DNA from: F22 sp963675625
Lineage (GTDB): Bacteria; Bacteroidota; Bacteroidia; Bacteroidales; Bacteroidaceae
NCBI GenBank assembly: GCA_963675625.1
Contig: OY776497.1
Coordinates: 1,364,001 to 1,428,000 of the forward strand
Direction: 5' to 3'
Length of the DNA stretch: 64,000 nucleotides
A program made the position numbers and the translations under genes. Position 1 is the stretch's first letter; every line of letters starts with the position of its first letter. The notes beneath the pieces were generated by a model. The model was given only the letters and a program-made list of their open reading frames with translations, searched no databases and was not told the origin of the DNA. Positions 10,301 through 19,050 of the stretch are shown here, piece after piece.

Positions 10301-10550
10301 CTCATATTTGAAACTACGTCAAGTATCTCTATCTTGGAGTGTACCGTCTATGTGGTGTAAAAAATTAAAAGTTAACAATATCCGTTTGTCTGCATCAGCA
10401 AACAACATCTTGTTGTGGACTCCAAAAGACAACTTGTATATCGACCCTGAAACAACTACCTTCGGTAATGATATCGATGCGAAGTTTGGTGAGTTTGGTG
10501 CTGGACCAACTAATGAGTCTTACACTTTCGGTTTGAGTTTCGGATTTTAA
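7377..10550 (+). CDS. SusC-like TonB-dependent transporter (peptide-type locus)
   Basis: Outer-membrane import channel, 1057 residues from the ATG at 7377 (a GTG two codons earlier is less likely). It has a signal peptide ending near VNAQA, a carboxypeptidase-regulatory-like domain (about 24-100; VTGHVYSSEDKEPIVGATIL) and the TonB-box/plug region with EVVVTAMGQ, IRGVSSFGSNQPLYIVDG and AATALYGSRAANGVIMITTK. A 22-strand barrel follows and ends in the typical terminal Phe (SFGLSFGF-like end). There is no STN domain, so regulation is not of the FecR type. It starts a four-gene operon (19, 31 and 4 bp gaps). The gene order matches BT2264-BT2261 of B. thetaiotaomicron, whose complex was crystallised with bound peptides; a peptide substrate here is inference. 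Confidence 0.95.
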   Translation: MKRKIMFLLTLLFVGISVVNAQARKVTGHVYSSEDKEPIVGATILVVGTTQGTITGIDGDFVLGNVPESATTLRVSYVGMKAKDVKIKPVLEIYLDSDAELLDEVVVTAMGQSREKKALGYAATSVGGEEIAEAQVVNPMDALKGKVAGVDISAAPSPGGTQNVLIRGVSSFGSNQPLYIVDGVPITNVQDRSGDNLNSGSDFGSGINAINPDDIKNMTVLKGAAATALYGSRAANGVIMITTKSGENTKGKIRVNYSGSMTLSQVGRLPEMQDTYGQGWSGDHALPENGSWGPAFDGKERVWGNIVGSDQQVKPYSFVDDNIRSFYDTGKTYKNAVSLSGGDEKNNFYLSLSHNSTNGVYPGDVDTYERYTISAKGETKGEKWKIGASANFSIEDTKTVPTGQGSSTFRSLLEIANDISISELKDYNNKFNTLENYFTLYGLNPYYVLDNDGAKQNKNKIFGKFEASYDILDNLTVQYKFGGDYESSTAESWIAKKQAAAGSYNYGTSGMSAGSYSEIRRERTQTNHDLIAMYKENLNEDFTINAIAGFNLHQRTYSYLTGGISSIDVPGFYNLGNSLSPSTASQYKSIRRLMGLYANVDFSYKNYAYLTLTARNDWSSTLPLNDNSFFYPGITGSFLITDFLKQRDIDPGVLSYAKVRAAYGMTGNDASLYYVYDRFVSGSSSNPGYPDIDDLTFPLGGVNSYSVSNQLGSKDLKAELTKEFEFGVEAKFFDSRVGFDFSYYNRLTEGLLNILPMDPSTGYTSKLANIGDVRNKGIELVVDVTPIKTKDFQWDLSWNFSKNWNKVEKLDVDEVYLSGFGGMGIYAVEGKSIGQFKTAGIKKWKDESGVEHIVVNGDGMPIENGNDEFVGKDVNEKYRMGLNTSIRYKDFTLAANFDYRYGGYMYSYTMDYLAWTGGGPETMDNNRLTFLVPGSVYEKEPGVYVENTTPVDPTAYHTYYKTNGMQGAEAALIDRSYLKLRQVSLSWSVPSMWCKKLKVNNIRLSASANNILLWTPKDNLYIDPETTTFGNDIDAKFGEFGAGPTNESYTFGLSFGF

Positions 10551-10569
10551 TGCATAGAAGAATATAGTT

Positions 10570-12117
10570 ATGAACAAAAAAATATTAATTGGCGCATTCG
10601 CTTTGATGGCTATTTTCGGCACATCGTGTGACGATCATTTGGATGTGAACCATGACCCTAACGTATTGGGTGAGTTACCTGATGCATCTGTTGTTCTTCC
10701 TACTGCCGAGTTAAATCTAGCTAACACATTGATGGGCTGGGAATTCGGATTTGAAGGTGGTTTCTGGTCTGAGTATTGGACTCAAACGTACGATGCATCT
10801 CAGTTTAAGACACTTTGTCAGTATGAAACGCAATCAGCGTCTTATGCATATAATAACCTGACAGCTGGTGTATTGATGGACTTAAGTACTATCAAAGAAA
10901 TGACAGCTGAAAGTAGCAACAAGGGACTTTATTATATCTCTGAAGCCTTATCTATCTATACTTGGCAAATGATTGTCGATATGTGGGGAGATGTTCCTTA
11001 CACAGAAGCGATGCAAGGTGATAAAGGAATCGTTAGCCCTGTATTTGATGATGCTGAAACAATCTACGGCGATTTAGAGACTCGCATCGATGCTCTGCTT
11101 GCAGTAGACTTATCTTCATCTTCAGTAAATGGCACATATGATGTTATTTTCGGCGGTGATTTGGCGAAATGGAAACAATTTGCAGCTTCAGTAAAATTGA
11201 AGTTAATGATGCGTCAAAGCGAGACATCACATTACAGTGCTGCTGCTACGGTAAGCTTTATCGAAGCTAATAGCTTCTTAACAACAAAAAGCTGTATGAT
11301 ACCAGCTTCTACTTGGAGTAATGACCAAGAAGGGAAACGTCATCCAATGATGGAGTATGAAAAAGGTGGTGCTGGTTACTTATCACAAAACGTAATTGCC
11401 TGCGAAAGTTTTATTAGCTATATCGCAACCGACCCACGTTTGGATGTCTACTTTACTGCAACAGCATCGGATGGTCATCACGAAGGAGCTTTCTTTGGTG
11501 ATTTTGAATCTAAAGAAGATACAGATGGTGATGGTACATCTGACAAAAATGAAGACTACAGCCAACCTTCTTTCGATAAGACTCAAGATTTGATGATTAT
11601 GTCTGCTTGGGAAGTAAACTTCTTTATTGCTGAAGCTTACGCTCGTAATGGCAATAGCATCCAAGCTAAGGCATACTACGAAGCAGGAGTAAAAGCATCT
11701 TTAGATGAAAACGGAATTTCTGATTACTCAATCCTTGACGCAGGTAAATATGCTGAATGGAAAAATGGTACTGTTGACGAAGAAGTTAAGGAAATCATGA
11801 TGCAAAAATGGGTAGCTAACTGTAACTACCAACATATAGAATCATGGTTGGAACGCAACCGTACAAAATATCCTGAAGTGTGGGATAGAGATATCAAAGT
11901 AAACCGTGCAGATGCTTACAGCACGTACACAGATATTAATGGTGGCTATGCAGGTTATCTAACTATCTCTGTAGTTGGGCGTGGTGTACTAAGCGGTAAA
12001 CTTCCGACTCAAATTATCTACCCTACTAGCATTACTCAACGTAATGCTAATGCACCAACTAATCGTTCAACATTAATTGAAGGGAAAGCTTGGTGGAATC
12101 AAAAAAGTGGATTGTAA
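10570..12117 (+). CDS. SusD/RagB-family lipoprotein (SusD_2 type)
   Basis: Surface lipoprotein that forms the lid of the SusC channel encoded just before it. The 515-residue chain starts with a lipoprotein signal (lipobox GTSC, then DDHLDVNHDPN, typical of the SusD_2 subgroup). It has the tetratricopeptide-like helical core (ALSIYTWQMIVDMWGDVPYTEAM) and the late helix pair (AWEVNFFIAEAYARNG, EIMMQKWVANCNYQ). SusD_2 members are common in loci for peptides and other non-glycan nutrients. The acidic insert EDTDGDGTSDKNED resembles a calcium-binding loop. Confidence 0.93.
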   Translation: MNKKILIGAFALMAIFGTSCDDHLDVNHDPNVLGELPDASVVLPTAELNLANTLMGWEFGFEGGFWSEYWTQTYDASQFKTLCQYETQSASYAYNNLTAGVLMDLSTIKEMTAESSNKGLYYISEALSIYTWQMIVDMWGDVPYTEAMQGDKGIVSPVFDDAETIYGDLETRIDALLAVDLSSSSVNGTYDVIFGGDLAKWKQFAASVKLKLMMRQSETSHYSAAATVSFIEANSFLTTKSCMIPASTWSNDQEGKRHPMMEYEKGGAGYLSQNVIACESFISYIATDPRLDVYFTATASDGHHEGAFFGDFESKEDTDGDGTSDKNEDYSQPSFDKTQDLMIMSAWEVNFFIAEAYARNGNSIQAKAYYEAGVKASLDENGISDYSILDAGKYAEWKNGTVDEEVKEIMMQKWVANCNYQHIESWLERNRTKYPEVWDRDIKVNRADAYSTYTDINGGYAGYLTISVVGRGVLSGKLPTQIIYPTSITQRNANAPTNRSTLIEGKAWWNQKSGL

Positions 12118-12148
12118 ACACATTGTTTAATACTCAAACAGAAAGATA

Positions 12149-12862
12149 ATGAAAAAAAATATATTTCTTATATCGTTCCTTTCAGTTCTAATGGGCTTTG
12201 GAATTGTTTCGTGTGAAGAAGGCGATCATAACGTCTCAAACACGCTTCATTTCGAAGTGACCGGAGGAGAGGAATATATATCAGCGATCGGCAACGATTA
12301 TGTTGATCCGGGTGTATCTGTAACCTACAAGGGGGAAGATTTGTCGTCGGAAGTTGAAGTACAAGGCGTAGACGCAGTAGATGGACATACTATTGGTGTA
12401 TATAACGTAGTATATACAATACGCATTGACGGCATTAAAATTGAGAGAGAACGTACCGTATATGTTTGTGATCCTACTGTAACAACAGATATTTCAGGTA
12501 AATATACCGTTGCTGAGGGTAGCTATCGATTAAGTGGTTCTGGTGTTGAGACTCCGTATTCAGGATACATTGTGACAATTAAGAAGATTGCTCCTGGTTT
12601 CTTCTCTATTGATAAGTTGCTCGGCGGATATTATGTAGAGTATGTATATGATAACGCTTATGCTTTTCTTGCATACAATGCTAATATCCAGCTTACACCA
12701 AGCAATGAAATTAAACTAGTTGCTATGACTCAAGCCTATTGGGGACTTGACGGCGGTATCAAAGAAGGTCAATATTATCCTGAAACAGGAAATATTTACC
12801 TAGTACCATCATTCGGTAGTGGTAGTCATGATTTCTTTGTAACTCTAACTAAAAACGATTAA
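12149..12862 (+). CDS. DUF5012-like surface lipoprotein
   Basis: The 237-residue lipoprotein has a signal ending at lipobox IVSC (VSCEEGDH). An Ig-like domain at about 35-110 (GNDYVDPGVSVTY, VQGVDAVDGHTIGVYNVVYTI) resembles the DUF5011/DUF5012 fold of BT2262. A C-terminal beta-rich part at about 115-237 (ISGKYTVAEGSYRLSG) resembles the BT_2262-type domain. It lies third in the operon and is probably an accessory of the SusCD complex on the cell surface. The exact role is not known from sequence. Confidence 0.82.
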   Translation: MKKNIFLISFLSVLMGFGIVSCEEGDHNVSNTLHFEVTGGEEYISAIGNDYVDPGVSVTYKGEDLSSEVEVQGVDAVDGHTIGVYNVVYTIRIDGIKIERERTVYVCDPTVTTDISGKYTVAEGSYRLSGSGVETPYSGYIVTIKKIAPGFFSIDKLLGGYYVEYVYDNAYAFLAYNANIQLTPSNEIKLVAMTQAYWGLDGGIKEGQYYPETGNIYLVPSFGSGSHDFFVTLTKND

Positions 12863-12866
12863 AACA

Positions 12867-13550
12867 ATGAAGAAGTTATTATATACAGCTCTTGCATGTG
12901 TTGCTCTTGGTTTGTCTTCTTGCATTCCAGACAACAACGATGCAGATGTGTGGAAAAGCACGAACATTGATTACTCAGGTACATACTTGTACGCTCTTTA
13001 TGATGCGAGTGATAATTCAATGGTTGCAGACATGAGTAGCAGTGTAGCTATTGAAATCTACAATTCAGTTAGCGATGAGCACAATGTTTTGTGGTTCTGG
13101 GATCACCAAAAGCGTATTGGATTCCAAGTAAAAGAAAATCTAACTGGTGCTCCAGAAGATTTTGCAAGTACTTCTCTGTCTTTTGATGATTTGAATGACA
13201 ACCAAGTTGTGATTAATGAAATGCCAGATGGGGCACCTACTGCAGCTGGTCTTTCAGTGATAGAAGCACGTGAAAGCGTACGTATTGCTATTGAAGAAGG
13301 TAAAATTTTGACTAAAGCTGCCACTTCAAAAGGTGGTAATATATGCGACAGTTTATACATCAAACTTAAAACATTCGGTGGACATGTCAAATTTGTCAGC
13401 GTTGAAAAAGCTGAAACAGAATGGGCTAAGCCAGGCGTACCAGAATACAAATATATATTTGATTCAGTCGTAGACCACGATGCTACAACTGATGCAGAAT
13501 ATATCTTGACTGGTCACCGTTACACTGGTTTTGACGAAGATAGCTATTAA
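12867..13550 (+). CDS. Accessory lipoprotein, lipocalin-like (BT2261 type)
   Basis: The 227-residue lipoprotein has lipobox LSSC (SSCIPDNND). The mature part looks beta-rich (IDYSGTYLYALYDASDN, LYIKLKTFGGHVKFVSVEK) and recalls the putative lipid-binding (Lipid_bd) family to which BT2261 belongs. It starts 4 bp after the previous stop and ends the operon before a strong terminator. The assignment rests mainly on gene order and overall look. Confidence 0.7.
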   Translation: MKKLLYTALACVALGLSSCIPDNNDADVWKSTNIDYSGTYLYALYDASDNSMVADMSSSVAIEIYNSVSDEHNVLWFWDHQKRIGFQVKENLTGAPEDFASTSLSFDDLNDNQVVINEMPDGAPTAAGLSVIEARESVRIAIEEGKILTKAATSKGGNICDSLYIKLKTFGGHVKFVSVEKAETEWAKPGVPEYKYIFDSVVDHDATTDAEYILTGHRYTGFDEDSY

Positions 13551-13637
13551 TTCTCTCTCTGTATAAGTATTACTAGGTGCTTCACAAGCACAAAGTCTAT
13601 ATAATAGGTGCCTAAAGCACCAAGTTAATACACTATT

Positions 13638-13674
13638 AAAAGGGGGGTATGTCGTGAAGACATACCCTCTTTTC
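13638..13674 (+). terminator. Terminator of the four-gene susCD operon
   Basis: GGGTATGTC and GACATACCC arms around a GTGAA loop, followed by TCTTTTCT. It lies about 90 bp past the last stop codon. Confidence 0.85.
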
Positions 13675-13829
13675 TATTTGATTCCCTTTGCGTGTATAAT
13701 ACCTAGAAACTCGTCTCAAACGAAATCTTGTTTATCAACACAGCACTAGAAATCATTAAAATTCACAAACGAATCCTATAATCATTTTAAGAAGTCATCA
13801 CTTTCAAATTCACAAGATATCATAGTGAT

Positions 13830-13879
13830 AAAAAAAAACCTCCCATCCTTCATACTAATAAATAATGAAAGATGAGAGG
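13830..13879 (-). terminator. Orphan minus-strand terminator-like hairpin
   Basis: Arms of 15 nt (13839-13853 and 13865-13879) pair with two mismatches. On the minus strand the hairpin is followed by nine Us, the layout of an intrinsic terminator. No minus-strand protein gene lies upstream of it (13880-14267), so it may end a small RNA. Confidence 0.55.
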
Positions 13880-14125
13880 TATTATACTTTATAATACTTA
13901 TAATCATGGCCATTTTTTATTGACATATATCAAAAGACACTATTCTATATCTGAGATGACACGTAAAATGGAAAATCTATGAAAAACCTCCAAAATGTTA
14001 CTCAACATACTTATAAGCTAAACATATAACACAATTATGTGAGATAAACTTCTAAAAAGCATCCGCAAGCACCTGCATAATAAATGCATACATGAATACG
14101 AGATGTCATAAAGGAAGTGTAATAT

Positions 14126-14156
14126 TTTGATTTGTAATATATTTCTTCTACTTTTG
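14126..14156 (+). promoter_or_regulatory. Bacteroides-type promoter of the second susC
   Basis: TTTG at 14126-14129 and TACTTTTG at 14149-14156 with a 19-bp spacer match the -33/-7 consensus. Transcription should start near 14163, giving a leader of about 105 nt. Confidence 0.72.
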
Positions 14157-14174
14157 TCGGTTATTGAGAGATAA

Positions 14175-14222
14175 AGCCTCGCATACTTACACATTGATAC
14201 CACTACATGAATACGCGAGGCT
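14175..14222 (+). repeat. Inverted repeat in the leader of the second susC
   Basis: AGCCTCGC (14175-14182) and GCGAGGCT (14215-14222) are perfectly complementary with a 32-nt loop. They begin about 12 nt after the predicted transcription start, so the fold would sit in the 5' UTR. Confidence 0.55.
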
Positions 14223-14267
14223 AAAAGAGAGAATAAATATTTAGCTTAAATTGTTAAAGAGAGAATT

Positions 14268-17200
14268 ATGAGAAAATTAATGTTTCTCGTGGCACTTCTG
14301 TTCGTTGGAATAGGAGCAGCCATGGCACAGGTGCGCTCTATTCAAGGTTCAGTTTTGTCAAGCGAAGACAAATTGCCTATTATTGGAGCCACAGTCCTAG
14401 TTGTTGGTACAAGTCAAGGAAGTATCACTGACATCGATGGACATTTCGCAATCAACAACATCCCAGCAAGTGCAAAAAAACTTCGCGTATCATACGTTGG
14501 TATGATTCCTAAAGAAGTCGCAATTGCAGATGGTCTTACGATTGTTTTAGAATCAAACACGCAACAATTGGACGAAGTTACTGTTGTTGCTTATGGAACA
14601 GCAAAAAAGAACTCATTGACTGGTGCATATAGCGCGGTTAAGGGTGATAAAATCGCTGAAACTCCAGCCACTTCATTCGAAAAGGCCCTACAAGGTCAAG
14701 CAGCTGGTGTGCAAATCCAATCAACTTCTGGTCAACCAGGTGCTGCAACGACAGTACGTATCCGTGGTATTGGATCTATCTCAGCATCTTCCTCTCCACT
14801 ATATGTGATTGATGGTGTAGCTATTGCTGCTGATGACATGTCTAAATTGACAGACAACTCAACCAACCCTCTATCAAGTTTAAACCCTGCTGATATTGAA
14901 TCTGTATCTATCCTTAAAGATGCTTCTGCAGCAGCTTTGTATGGTTCACGTGCGGCTAACGGTGTCATCTTGATTACCACTAAAAAAGGAACTGCAGGAA
15001 AAGCAAAAGTAAACTTCAAATCTCAATGGTCTTGGTCGACACTTCCAAGTCAAGGATATGATTTGATGAACGCATCACAACACTATAAATTGTACTACCA
15101 AGGGTTCTACAACGCAGGAGTTGCAGCTGGTGAAACTGATCCATCAACTTACGCAAATAGCAAAACTCAAGCAATCTATGGTAGTAACCCATATAATGTA
15201 GCAAACCCATTAACTGGCGCTAAAGGTACACTTACTGACGGTGCTAGCCTACGTTACGATGCAGACTGGTTAGATAATTTCTACGATACTGCGATGGCTC
15301 AGCAATATGACCTTAGTGTAAGCGGAGGTTCACAAGATATGAAGTATTTCATTTCTATGGGTTATCTAGATCAAGATGGTATCGCTAAAGGTTCTGACTA
15401 CGAGCGTTATTCAGGACGTGCCAATGTATCTGGCAAAGTAAACGAGTGGATGAGTATGGGTATCAACTCTACCTACTCTCTTTCAAAACAAAATAGTGCA
15501 GTAGGTGGCACAGGTGGTTCATCTGGCCTTTATCAAGCTTTGAACGTACCTAACACGGTGCCTATCTACAAGTATGATGCAGATGGTAAAATTGCTCGCG
15601 ATGAATCGGGTGCAGTAGTATATAACTACAACAATCCTATCTTCAACGACATGAATGGTATCGCGTTTGCAAGTATGGATAAGTACTACACAGAAACTGC
15701 ACGTGCTATCATCAATCCATATGTAGATTTTAATATCTATGGTGTAAAATGGCACACAAGCATGTCATATGACTTCTTGAATCTAAACGAAACTCAATGG
15801 TACAACACAGCACACGGTAACGGTGCGTCTGCCAATGGTCGTTTGAGTCGCTACTCTACTTGGAATAAAGCTTTTGGATTGACATCAACATTAAACTACT
15901 TGTTTACTGTTAAAGAAAATCATCATTTCAACCTATTAGCAGGTTACGAAGTAAACAAGACTGTAAAAGAATTTATTCATGCTGAAGGGATCAACTTCCC
16001 TGGAGGTATGCAATCTTTGACTGCTGCAGCAACTCCAGATGATGTAGACGGAACAAAGGACAGAGAACGTATGATCTCTTACCTAGGTCGTATCAATTAC
16101 GATTATATGAACCGTTACTTTGCTTCATTCAGCATGCGTGCAGATGGTTCTTCACGATTCGCTCCAGGTCACAAATGGGGTACATTCTGGAGTCTTGGTT
16201 TAAACTGGCGTTTGAGCGAAGAAGCCTTTATGAAAGACATCGAATGGATCAACGACCTAAAAGTACGTGCTAGTTACGGTACTTCAGGTAACAAATCAGG
16301 TAGTGGATATTACGGATATTATGGTCTGTATAATATTGAAGCATACAATGGTGAATTGGCTACTTACCACTCTCAATTTGCGAACGACGAATTGACTTGG
16401 GAAAAAGCTATAAACTACAACATTGGTGTAGACTTCAGTCTCTTTAACAACCGTCTATCTGGTAGCATCGAATATTACCACAAACAATCAGACGACTTGT
16501 TACTAGATCGTCCTATGGCTGGTAGTACAGGTTTGGACTCTATCTTGAAGAACATCGGTGAAATGAGTAACCAGGGGGTAGAATTGAGCTTAAACAGCTC
16601 TAATATCGACTCAAAAGATTTCACTTGGTCTACCAACTTCAATGCATCATACAACAAAAACGAAATCACTAAGTATCCACAAGAAATGGAAATCGTAGGA
16701 TCAAAAGTACGTCAAGAAGGCTACAGCGTTTACGAATTTTACATTCCAAAGTGGGCTGGAGTAGATCCAAACAACGGTGATCCACTTTGGTATTATAATG
16801 ACACTGATGCTGATGGAAAAACTGTGCAAAAAACAACAAACAATTATTCTAAGGCAGATAAATATCATGTTGGCGATGCACTACCAACTGTATACGGAGC
16901 TTTAACAAATAGCTTCAGCTACAAAAACTTTGATTTCTCATTTATGTTGGGCTATAGCTTTGGTGGTAAAGTCTATGACTATGCAGAAGCTTCCTTGTTG
17001 AATGATGGAAATAGTTCTCCTCACCAAGCAATCACTGATCAATTTGATTCTTGGACACCAGAGAATCCAACAGCTAAAAACCCAATCTTTGTGCCAAACA
17101 ACCAAAACAACTCTAATGAACGTAGTACACGCTTCTTACACGATGCAAACTTTATTAAGTTGAAGAGCATTAACGTAAGCTACAATCTACCTAAAGTATT

Positions 17201-17384
17201 GGTTGAAAAAGCACAACTTAGCGGCGTACGCTTATTTGCTTCAATAGAGAATATATACACTTGGAACTTAGACCATGACTTCAAAGGATACGATGTAGAA
17301 CTTGGTGGAGCAGCTGGCTCTATTAATGCTGGTACTGTACCTCTTCCACGCACCGTTCTTTTTGGTGTAAACGTCAATTTCTAA
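14268..17384 (+). CDS. SusC-like TonB-dependent transporter
   Basis: Outer-membrane channel of 1038 residues. It has a signal peptide ending at AMAQV, a carboxypeptidase-regulatory-like domain (about 25-100; IQGSVLSSEDKLPIIGATVL), a TonB-box region (LDEVTVVAYG) and a plug with VRIRGIGSISASSSPLYVID and ASAAALYGSRAANGVILITT. The barrel ends LPRTVLFGVNVNF. It has no STN domain. It pairs with the SusD gene 28 bp downstream, and no glycosidase, protease or regulator lies next to the pair, so the substrate cannot be inferred. The N-terminus is close to that of the first SusC in this window, which suggests both belong to the same paralogous family. Confidence 0.95.
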   Translation: MRKLMFLVALLFVGIGAAMAQVRSIQGSVLSSEDKLPIIGATVLVVGTSQGSITDIDGHFAINNIPASAKKLRVSYVGMIPKEVAIADGLTIVLESNTQQLDEVTVVAYGTAKKNSLTGAYSAVKGDKIAETPATSFEKALQGQAAGVQIQSTSGQPGAATTVRIRGIGSISASSSPLYVIDGVAIAADDMSKLTDNSTNPLSSLNPADIESVSILKDASAAALYGSRAANGVILITTKKGTAGKAKVNFKSQWSWSTLPSQGYDLMNASQHYKLYYQGFYNAGVAAGETDPSTYANSKTQAIYGSNPYNVANPLTGAKGTLTDGASLRYDADWLDNFYDTAMAQQYDLSVSGGSQDMKYFISMGYLDQDGIAKGSDYERYSGRANVSGKVNEWMSMGINSTYSLSKQNSAVGGTGGSSGLYQALNVPNTVPIYKYDADGKIARDESGAVVYNYNNPIFNDMNGIAFASMDKYYTETARAIINPYVDFNIYGVKWHTSMSYDFLNLNETQWYNTAHGNGASANGRLSRYSTWNKAFGLTSTLNYLFTVKENHHFNLLAGYEVNKTVKEFIHAEGINFPGGMQSLTAAATPDDVDGTKDRERMISYLGRINYDYMNRYFASFSMRADGSSRFAPGHKWGTFWSLGLNWRLSEEAFMKDIEWINDLKVRASYGTSGNKSGSGYYGYYGLYNIEAYNGELATYHSQFANDELTWEKAINYNIGVDFSLFNNRLSGSIEYYHKQSDDLLLDRPMAGSTGLDSILKNIGEMSNQGVELSLNSSNIDSKDFTWSTNFNASYNKNEITKYPQEMEIVGSKVRQEGYSVYEFYIPKWAGVDPNNGDPLWYYNDTDADGKTVQKTTNNYSKADKYHVGDALPTVYGALTNSFSYKNFDFSFMLGYSFGGKVYDYAEASLLNDGNSSPHQAITDQFDSWTPENPTAKNPIFVPNNQNNSNERSTRFLHDANFIKLKSINVSYNLPKVLVEKAQLSGVRLFASIENIYTWNLDHDFKGYDVELGGAAGSINAGTVPLPRTVLFGVNVNF

Positions 17385-17412
17385 ATAATCACTTCTTAAC
17401 TAGTATAATATA

Positions 17413-18882
17413 ATGAGAAGAATTAAAAATATCATGCTGGCTGTAGCATCCGTAGCGATGCTTTCAGCTTGTAGCAATGACTTTCTTGAGGTCACTCCAC
17501 AAGATAAAATTAGCGATGCTTCTGCTTTTAAAGATTTAGAATCAGCACAACACGTCTTGTCTGGTTGTTATGATTGGATGCATAACGGTTGGCTTTCACA
17601 CAACCTAGACCAATACGTATTCTTTTTGCCTGATGTAATGGGCGAAGATGCCTTAGTCACTTCTACTGGTAACTACAACCGCTTTGTAGCTCCATATGAA
17701 TTCAATTTTACCGTATCAGGAACTTACGCTGCTGACCCTTGGCAGGGTGCATATAGCTTGATTCACAATTGTAATGTAATCACAGATAACATTGGACGTC
17801 TTCCAGAATGTGGCGAACGCGACCAAATCGAGGGAGAAGCTAAAGCACTACGCGCTTATATGTATCACTTCTTGATCCGTTTGTATGCAAAACCTGTTAG
17901 CGAAGCTCCTCAATCTCCAGGTGTTGTGCTTCGTCTTCACCCTGATACAGCGCCTCTAGGACGTGCAACGGTACAAGAAGTATACGATCAAATGGTTGCT
18001 GATATCGAAGATGCTTGCACTAAACTAGAAGCATCAGGTCGTACAGATAAAGCATATATCACAGCACAAGGTGCAAATGCCATCGCAGCACGCATTTATC
18101 TTGATCTTAAGGATGAGACAAAAGGTGTAACTCACGCAGATGCAGCTGTAGCAGGTACAACACTTGTCAATACAGAAGCTGGATATCATGATGTATTTGT
18201 AACTCAAAATTCTGAAACAATCTGGGACTACCCAAGTACATCAGATGACAAAACATACTATCTATCTCTTCCATCATTCTGGTTCTATGCAGATGGAGCT
18301 AAAGATGGCAAATATACTGGTGTTGAGTCAGGATATAGCAGTCTAGTTGTGACACGTAATCTAATCAACTTATATGACGATGCTGACATCCGTAAACGTG
18401 CTAACTTTGCATGGAACGAAGATGCATCTGATTGGCTAAAGAGTCCAAAAGGAAATGGCTATCTAGTACGCAAAGTACATAGCACAACAGCATTTTCTCT
18501 AGGAGAGCACAACTACTTACGTGCATCAGAAATGTATCTGATCAAAGCTGAACTTTTGGCTGATGCAAACGAACCTGTTGAAGCTACCAAAGCCCTTAAC
18601 AAAGTACGTATAGCTCGTGGTATTGGAGAGTACACTGGAAATGATTTAGTGAATGCTATTCAACTCGAACGCCGTCGTGAACTAGTGTGTGAAGGACACC
18701 GTTTCTTTGACATCAAACGTCGTGGAGAAGCTATGACACGTACAGGTATTGATGGTCACTGGGGTAATCCAGTAGTTGATGTACCAGCTCACTCAGACAA
18801 GATGGAACTACCTATTCCTCAATCTGAAATCGAAGCAAACGAAGGATTAACTGATAACGATCAAAATCCAGAGTACAAATAG
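17413..18882 (+). CDS. SusD/RagB-family nutrient-binding lipoprotein
   Basis: The 489-residue lipoprotein has lipobox LSAC (SACSNDFLEVTPQDK, a standard SusD start). The SusD-like N-terminal domain is at about 25-220 (GEAKALRAYMYHFLIRLYAKP) and the SusD family C-terminal domain at about 270-489. The latter carries the signature LRASEMYLIKAELLADAN and LERRRELVCEGHRFFDIKRR. It is the lid partner of the preceding SusC and ends the transcript before a strong terminator. Confidence 0.95.
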   Translation: MRRIKNIMLAVASVAMLSACSNDFLEVTPQDKISDASAFKDLESAQHVLSGCYDWMHNGWLSHNLDQYVFFLPDVMGEDALVTSTGNYNRFVAPYEFNFTVSGTYAADPWQGAYSLIHNCNVITDNIGRLPECGERDQIEGEAKALRAYMYHFLIRLYAKPVSEAPQSPGVVLRLHPDTAPLGRATVQEVYDQMVADIEDACTKLEASGRTDKAYITAQGANAIAARIYLDLKDETKGVTHADAAVAGTTLVNTEAGYHDVFVTQNSETIWDYPSTSDDKTYYLSLPSFWFYADGAKDGKYTGVESGYSSLVVTRNLINLYDDADIRKRANFAWNEDASDWLKSPKGNGYLVRKVHSTTAFSLGEHNYLRASEMYLIKAELLADANEPVEATKALNKVRIARGIGEYTGNDLVNAIQLERRRELVCEGHRFFDIKRRGEAMTRTGIDGHWGNPVVDVPAHSDKMELPIPQSEIEANEGLTDNDQNPEYK

Positions 18883-18910
18883 TAAGATTTTTCAAAAAAA
18901 CTAAAATAAA

Positions 18911-18946
18911 GGGGGATATCAAAAGAAATTTTGATATCCCCCTTTT
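18911..18946 (+). terminator. Strong terminator of the second susCD unit
   Basis: A perfect 14-bp stem (18911-18924 with 18929-18942, GAAA loop) is followed by TTTT. The flanking A and T tracts could let it also work from the other side. Confidence 0.9.
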
Positions 18947-19050
18947 CCTACACTTAATTGGTGTGTTGTATACCTCCCCTATTCTCAAATATTCGAGACA
19001 CGACTTCATTTTAACCTTTAGAACACTAAGAAGTTACAACATTCAGCACA

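Larger units (their letters stand above)
13551..14267. other. Intergenic region between two susCD units
   Basis: About 720 bp. It holds a plus-strand terminator (13638-13674), a minus-strand terminator-like hairpin with no gene feeding into it (13830-13879), a consensus promoter (14126-14156) and a leader hairpin (14175-14222). I see no protein gene in it. Confidence 0.7.

Noticed and set aside
13103..13450. 115-codon frame antisense to the fourth susCD-operon gene
   Set aside because: It is a shadow of the lipoprotein gene on the other strand, with no start signals or family features.
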